This document shows positions 60,917 to 64,000 of a DNA stretch of 64,000 bases, in pieces. Location of the stretch: contig NZ_WQNE01000004.1 of assembly GCF_009759665.1 (NCBI RefSeq), positions 124,001-188,000 of the forward strand. The letters run 5' to 3'. The notes under the pieces were generated by a model. It was not told the origin of the DNA, did no database searches, and saw only the letters and a program-made list of their open reading frames with translations. A program made the position numbers and the translations under genes. Numbering within the stretch: the stretch's first letter is position 1; each line of letters begins with the position of its first letter. This DNA is from Bradyrhizobium cajani (GTDB lineage Bacteria > Pseudomonadota > Alphaproteobacteria > Rhizobiales > Xanthobacteraceae).

Positions 60917-61723
60917 ATGGCGCTTTCCAACGACGATATCCAAGCTTGCGCGAGGCGTCTGCACCAGGCAGAGAAGACCCGCACGCAGATCCGGCAGCTC
61001 TCGCAGGATTTCCCCGACATCACCATCACTGACGCCTACGCGATTCAGAAGGCCTGGGTCGACGTCAAGATCGCCGAGGGACGCCTCGTCAAAGGCCACA
61101 AGATCGGCCTGACCTCGAAGGCGATGCAGAGCGCGCTCAATATCGACGAGCCGGATTCCGGCGTGCTGCTCGACGACATGTTCTTCGCCGATGGCGGGAT
61201 CATTCCGACCGAGCGCTTCATCGCGACGCGCGTCGAGGCCGAACTCGCCTTCGTCATGAGCAAGCGCCTCGCAGGGCCCGACTGCACGCTATTCGACGTG
61301 CTCAACGCCACCGACTTCGTCGTGCCGGCGCTGGAGATCCTGGACACGCGCATCGAGCGCGTCGATCCCACGACGAAAGCGACGCGGAAGATCTTCGACA
61401 CCATCGCCGACAATGCGGCCAACGCCGGCATCGTGCTCGGCGGGCGGCCGATCCGCCCGCTGGATGCTGATTTGCGCTGGATCGGCGCACTCTGCTTCAG
61501 GAACGGCCAGCTCGAAGAAACCGGCCTTGCGGCCGGCGTCCTCAATCATCCCGCCACCGCTGTTGCCTGGCTTGCCAACAAGATCGCGCCGCTTGGGCTG
61601 GCGCTGGAGCCCGGCCAGGTCGTGCTCGCGGGGTCCTTCATCCGTCCGATCGAGACCCGCAAGGGCGACACAATTCAAGCCGACTATGGCGCCTACGGCT
61701 CGGTGAGCTGTTACTTCGCTTAG
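60917..61723 (+). CDS. hpaH: 2-oxo-hept-4-ene-1,7-dioate hydratase
   Basis: 268 residues of the HpaH/MhpD hydratase family. Segments such as KGHKIGLTSKAMQSALNIDEPDSGVLLDDM near 58-87 and RVEAELAFVMSKRL near 105 carry the metal-binding glutamates; the C-terminus is VVLAGSFIRPIETRKGDTIQADYG. It adds water to the ring-cleavage product in the homoprotocatechuate meta pathway. First gene of the rightward hpa operon. Confidence 0.93.
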   Translation: MALSNDDIQACARRLHQAEKTRTQIRQLSQDFPDITITDAYAIQKAWVDVKIAEGRLVKGHKIGLTSKAMQSALNIDEPDSGVLLDDMFFADGGIIPTERFIATRVEAELAFVMSKRLAGPDCTLFDVLNATDFVVPALEILDTRIERVDPTTKATRKIFDTIADNAANAGIVLGGRPIRPLDADLRWIGALCFRNGQLEETGLAAGVLNHPATAVAWLANKIAPLGLALEPGQVVLAGSFIRPIETRKGDTIQADYGAYGSVSCYFA

Positions 61724-61754
61724 GCGAACAAAAAAAACAGGGAGTGAAACCGCG

Positions 61755-62153
61755 ATGCCGCATTTCACCATCGAATATTCGGCCAATCTCGATGACCGCC
61801 TCGACATCGCGGCGGTTTGCGAAGTCGTGCGCAAGGCCGCTAGCGAGACCGGCATCTTCCCGCTCGGCGGCATCCGCGTGCGCGCCGTCAGGTGCGAGCA
61901 CTATGCGATCGCCGACGCGCGGCAGGACTACGGCTTTCTCGACATGGTGCTGCGCATCGGCGAGGGCCGCGACCTGCCGACGCGCCAAAAGGCCGGCGAG
62001 CATGTCTTCCAGGCGCTCTCCAAACATCTCGATCCCGTCTTCGCCGCCAGCAAATTCGCTCTGTCGTTCGACATGCAGATCAACGACAAGGACACCAGCT
62101 GGAAGCGCAACAACATCCACGACGCCCTGAAAGCGGAAGCCGCCCATGGATAA
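61755..62153 (+). CDS. hpaF: 5-carboxymethyl-2-hydroxymuconate isomerase
   Basis: 132 residues. The conserved proline directly after the start methionine (MPHFTIEYSANLDD) is the catalytic base of the CHMI/tautomerase family, and the length matches. It follows hpaH by 31 bp and overlaps hpaE by 8 bp. Confidence 0.93.
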   Translation: MPHFTIEYSANLDDRLDIAAVCEVVRKAASETGIFPLGGIRVRAVRCEHYAIADARQDYGFLDMVLRIGEGRDLPTRQKAGEHVFQALSKHLDPVFAASKFALSFDMQINDKDTSWKRNNIHDALKAEAAHG

Positions 62154-63684
62154 GCCCACCCCAAAAGCCGATTTGTTCCAGGCCAACCGCGACCGTGTCG
62201 CGCCGCTCTTGAAGAGGCTGCGGGCCGACGGCATCGGCCACATGATCGACGGCAAGATCGTGCCCTCGATCTCCGGCGAGACTTTTGAGACGAAATCGCC
62301 GGTCGATGGCGCCACGCTCGCAAGCGTCGCCCGCGGCAATGCCGAGGACATCGATCGCGCGGCCACGGCTGCTGCGCTTGCCTTCAAATCCTGGCGCGAC
62401 ATGGGACCTGCGACGCGGCGCAAGCTGCTGCATCGCGTCGCCGACGCGATCGAGGACAATGCCGACGATATCGCGGTGCTCGAATGCGTCGACACCGGGC
62501 AGGCCTATCGCTTCATGGCCAAGGCCGCGATCCGCGCCGCCGAGAATTTCCGCTTCTTCGCCGACAAATGCGCCGAGGCACGCGACGGCCTCAACACACC
62601 GAGCGACGAGCACTGGAATGTCTCCACCCGCGTGCCGATCGGCCCGGTCGGCGTGATCACGCCGTGGAACACGCCGTTCATGCTCTCGACCTGGAAGATC
62701 GCCCCTGCGCTCGCTGCGGGCTGCACCGTCGTGCACAAGCCGGCGGAATGGTCGCCTGTGACGGCCGCGGTCCTGGCAAGGCTGGTCAAGGAAGCCGGCG
62801 TTCCCGACGGCGTGCTCAACACAGTGCACGGCTTTGGCGAAGAGGCCGGCAAAGCGCTGACCGAGCATCCCGCGATCAAGGCGATCGGCTTCGTCGGCGA
62901 GAGCGCGACGGGCTCGGCGATCATGATCCAGGGCGCACCGACCCTGAAGCGCGTGCATTTCGAGCTCGGCGGCAAGAACCCCGTGATCGTGTTCGACGAC
63001 GCTGATCTCGACCGCGCGCTCGATGCCGTCGTGTTCATGATCTACTCGCTCAATGGCGAGCGCTGCACCTCATCCAGTCGGCTGCTGATCCAGGCCAGCA
63101 TTGCCGAAAAGTTCGTGGAGAAGCTGACCGCGCGCGTGAAGGCGCTCCGGGTCGGCCATCCGCTCGACCCGGCGACCGAGATCGGGCCGCTGATCCACGA
63201 ACGGCACCTGGCAAAGGTCTGTTCCTATTTCGACGTCGCGCGCCAGGACGGCGCGACGATCGCGGTCGGCGGCAAGGCCTATGACGGTCCGGGCGGCGGA
63301 CACTATGTCGAGCCGACGCTGGTGACCGGCGCGCACGGCAAGATGCGCGTGGCGCAGGAGGAGGTGTTCGGCCCTTTCCTCACCGTGCTGCCGTTCCGCG
63401 ACGAGGCGGACGCCATCGAGATCGCCAACGACATCCGCTATGGCCTTACCGGCTATGTCTGGACAAACGACATGGGCCGCGCGTTGCGCGTCGCCGACGC
63501 GCTGGAGGCGGGCATGATCTGGCTGAACTCGGAAAACGTCCGCCATCTGCCGACGCCGTTCGGCGGCATGAAGGCCTCAGGCATCGGCCGCGACGGCGGC
63601 GACTATTCGTTCGACTTCTACATGGAAACCAAGCACGTCTCGCTGGCGCGGGGCACGCACAAGATTCAGAAACTGGGAATTTAG
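62146..63684 (+). CDS. hpaE: 5-carboxymethyl-2-hydroxymuconate semialdehyde dehydrogenase
   Basis: 512 residues of the aldehyde dehydrogenase superfamily. Motifs: ITPWNTPFMLSTWKIAPALAAG, FVGESATGSAI, the catalytic glutamate in VHFELGGKNPVIV and the catalytic cysteine in NGERCTSSSRL (near residue 307), then EEVFGPFLTV. Together with hpaF, hpaH and hpaD this identifies the homoprotocatechuate pathway. Confidence 0.94.
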   Translation: MDKPTPKADLFQANRDRVAPLLKRLRADGIGHMIDGKIVPSISGETFETKSPVDGATLASVARGNAEDIDRAATAAALAFKSWRDMGPATRRKLLHRVADAIEDNADDIAVLECVDTGQAYRFMAKAAIRAAENFRFFADKCAEARDGLNTPSDEHWNVSTRVPIGPVGVITPWNTPFMLSTWKIAPALAAGCTVVHKPAEWSPVTAAVLARLVKEAGVPDGVLNTVHGFGEEAGKALTEHPAIKAIGFVGESATGSAIMIQGAPTLKRVHFELGGKNPVIVFDDADLDRALDAVVFMIYSLNGERCTSSSRLLIQASIAEKFVEKLTARVKALRVGHPLDPATEIGPLIHERHLAKVCSYFDVARQDGATIAVGGKAYDGPGGGHYVEPTLVTGAHGKMRVAQEEVFGPFLTVLPFRDEADAIEIANDIRYGLTGYVWTNDMGRALRVADALEAGMIWLNSENVRHLPTPFGGMKASGIGRDGGDYSFDFYMETKHVSLARGTHKIQKLGI

Positions 63685-63690
63685 AACCAC

Positions 63691-63787
63691 CGTCGTTCCG
63701 GGGCGACGGGACCGCGCAAGCGCGGCCCGGAGAGCCCGGAACCTCGAGATTCCGGGCTCGGCTCTGCGAGCCGCCCCGGAATGACGG
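63691..63787. repeat. Palindromic repeat family E
   Basis: CGTCGTTCCGGGGCG on the left and CGCCCCGGAATGACGG on the right, with inner pairs CGCGCAAGCGCG and CCCGGAACCTCGAGATTCCGGG. It fills the hpaE-hpaD gap, inside an otherwise tight operon. Confidence 0.8.
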
Positions 63788-63808
63788 GGCCTAAAGAGGG
63801 AAACGCAC

Positions 63809-64000
63809 ATGCCCGTACCGCAACACGTCTTCGAACCGCCGTTCAACATCATCCGCTCCAGCCATGTCGTGCTCGACGTCACCGATCTGAAGCTGAGCCG
63901 CGAATTCTACGAGACCACCGTCGGCCTGCATGTCGAGGACGCCGACGACAACGTCGTGTACCTGCGCGCCGCGGAAGAGCACCAGCATCACTCGCTGGTG
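63809..64000 (+). CDS. hpaD: 3,4-dihydroxyphenylacetate 2,3-dioxygenase, N-terminal part
   Basis: The first 64 codons are present and the rest lies beyond the window. The sequence (FNIIRSSHVVLDVTDLKLSREFYETTVGL) is the first module of a type I extradiol dioxygenase (VOC fold). It lies after hpaE on the same strand. It opens the aromatic ring of homoprotocatechuate. The iron ligands of the second module are not visible here. Confidence 0.85.
   Translation, partial: MPVPQHVFEPPFNIIRSSHVVLDVTDLKLSREFYETTVGLHVEDADDNVVYLRAAEEHQHHSLV

Overview
The window is high-GC alphaproteobacterial DNA that most resembles Bradyrhizobium or a close relative (Nitrobacteraceae). The reasons are a full hopanoid (hpn) locus including the C-2 methylase HpnP, an imuA-imuB-dnaE2 mutasome with an alphaproteobacterial SOS box, FixK-type boxes, and several families of palindromic intergenic repeats typical of that group. 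I see no rRNA, tRNA, CRISPR array, integrase or insertion sequence. The window reads as ordinary chromosome, cut at the left inside dnaE2 and at the right inside an extradiol dioxygenase gene. Most genes are tightly packed, many with 1-11 bp overlaps.

Layout. (1) 1-5.9 kb: SOS module. The imuA-imuB-dnaE2 operon runs leftward; a UdgX-type uracil-DNA binding protein with an N-terminal DNA-metabolism domain runs rightward; one LexA-like box lies between them. (2) 6-11.4 kb: Pit phosphate transporter, M20 amidohydrolase, GMC oxidoreductase and a DUF4336 protein. (3) 11.5-14.2 kb: operon of a Tat-exported phosphoesterase, a cupredoxin, an ECF sigma factor and its zinc-binding anti-sigma factor. 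(4) 14.3-27.6 kb: hopanoid locus. hpnC-hpnD-hpnE make squalene from farnesyl diphosphate, shc cyclises it, ispH supplies isoprenoid precursor, hpnH adds adenosine, hpnG removes adenine, hpnO aminates the side chain and hpnN moves hopanoids to the outer membrane. (5) 27.8-32.3 kb: small secreted proteins, an unrecognised probable Tat substrate and a second MMPL/RND-type exporter. (6) 32.5-36.4 kb: eutB-hpnP-eutC, in which the hopanoid C-2 methylase sits between the two subunit genes of ethanolamine ammonia-lyase. (7) 36.6-43.4 kb: chemoreceptor, two small exported proteins (one behind a FixK-type box), zinc alcohol dehydrogenase, cupin, MFS transporter and a divergent LysR regulator. (8) 43.5-50.4 kb: acyl-CoA dehydrogenase, an orphan periplasmic binding protein, an HdeD-like membrane protein behind a second FixK-type box, a Rieske/FAD reductase, an epoxide-hydrolase-like enzyme and an HD-domain protein. 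(9) 50.6-57.3 kb: three-gene cluster of two transglutaminase-fold proteins and a circularly permuted ATP-grasp/alpha-E protein, probably a peptide- or amide-bond-forming system of unknown product. (10) 57.5-64 kb: a sugar-acid dehydratase/aldolase pair, a dehydrogenase remnant and the homoprotocatechuate meta-cleavage genes hpaR | hpaH-hpaF-hpaE-hpaD around a perfect 16-bp operator-like palindrome.

The best candidates for undescribed biology are the transglutaminase/ATP-grasp cluster, the eutB-hpnP-eutC arrangement, the SOS-linked UdgX fusion and the two FixK-type boxes in front of envelope protein genes. All functional calls are from reading motifs and context; no database search was run.
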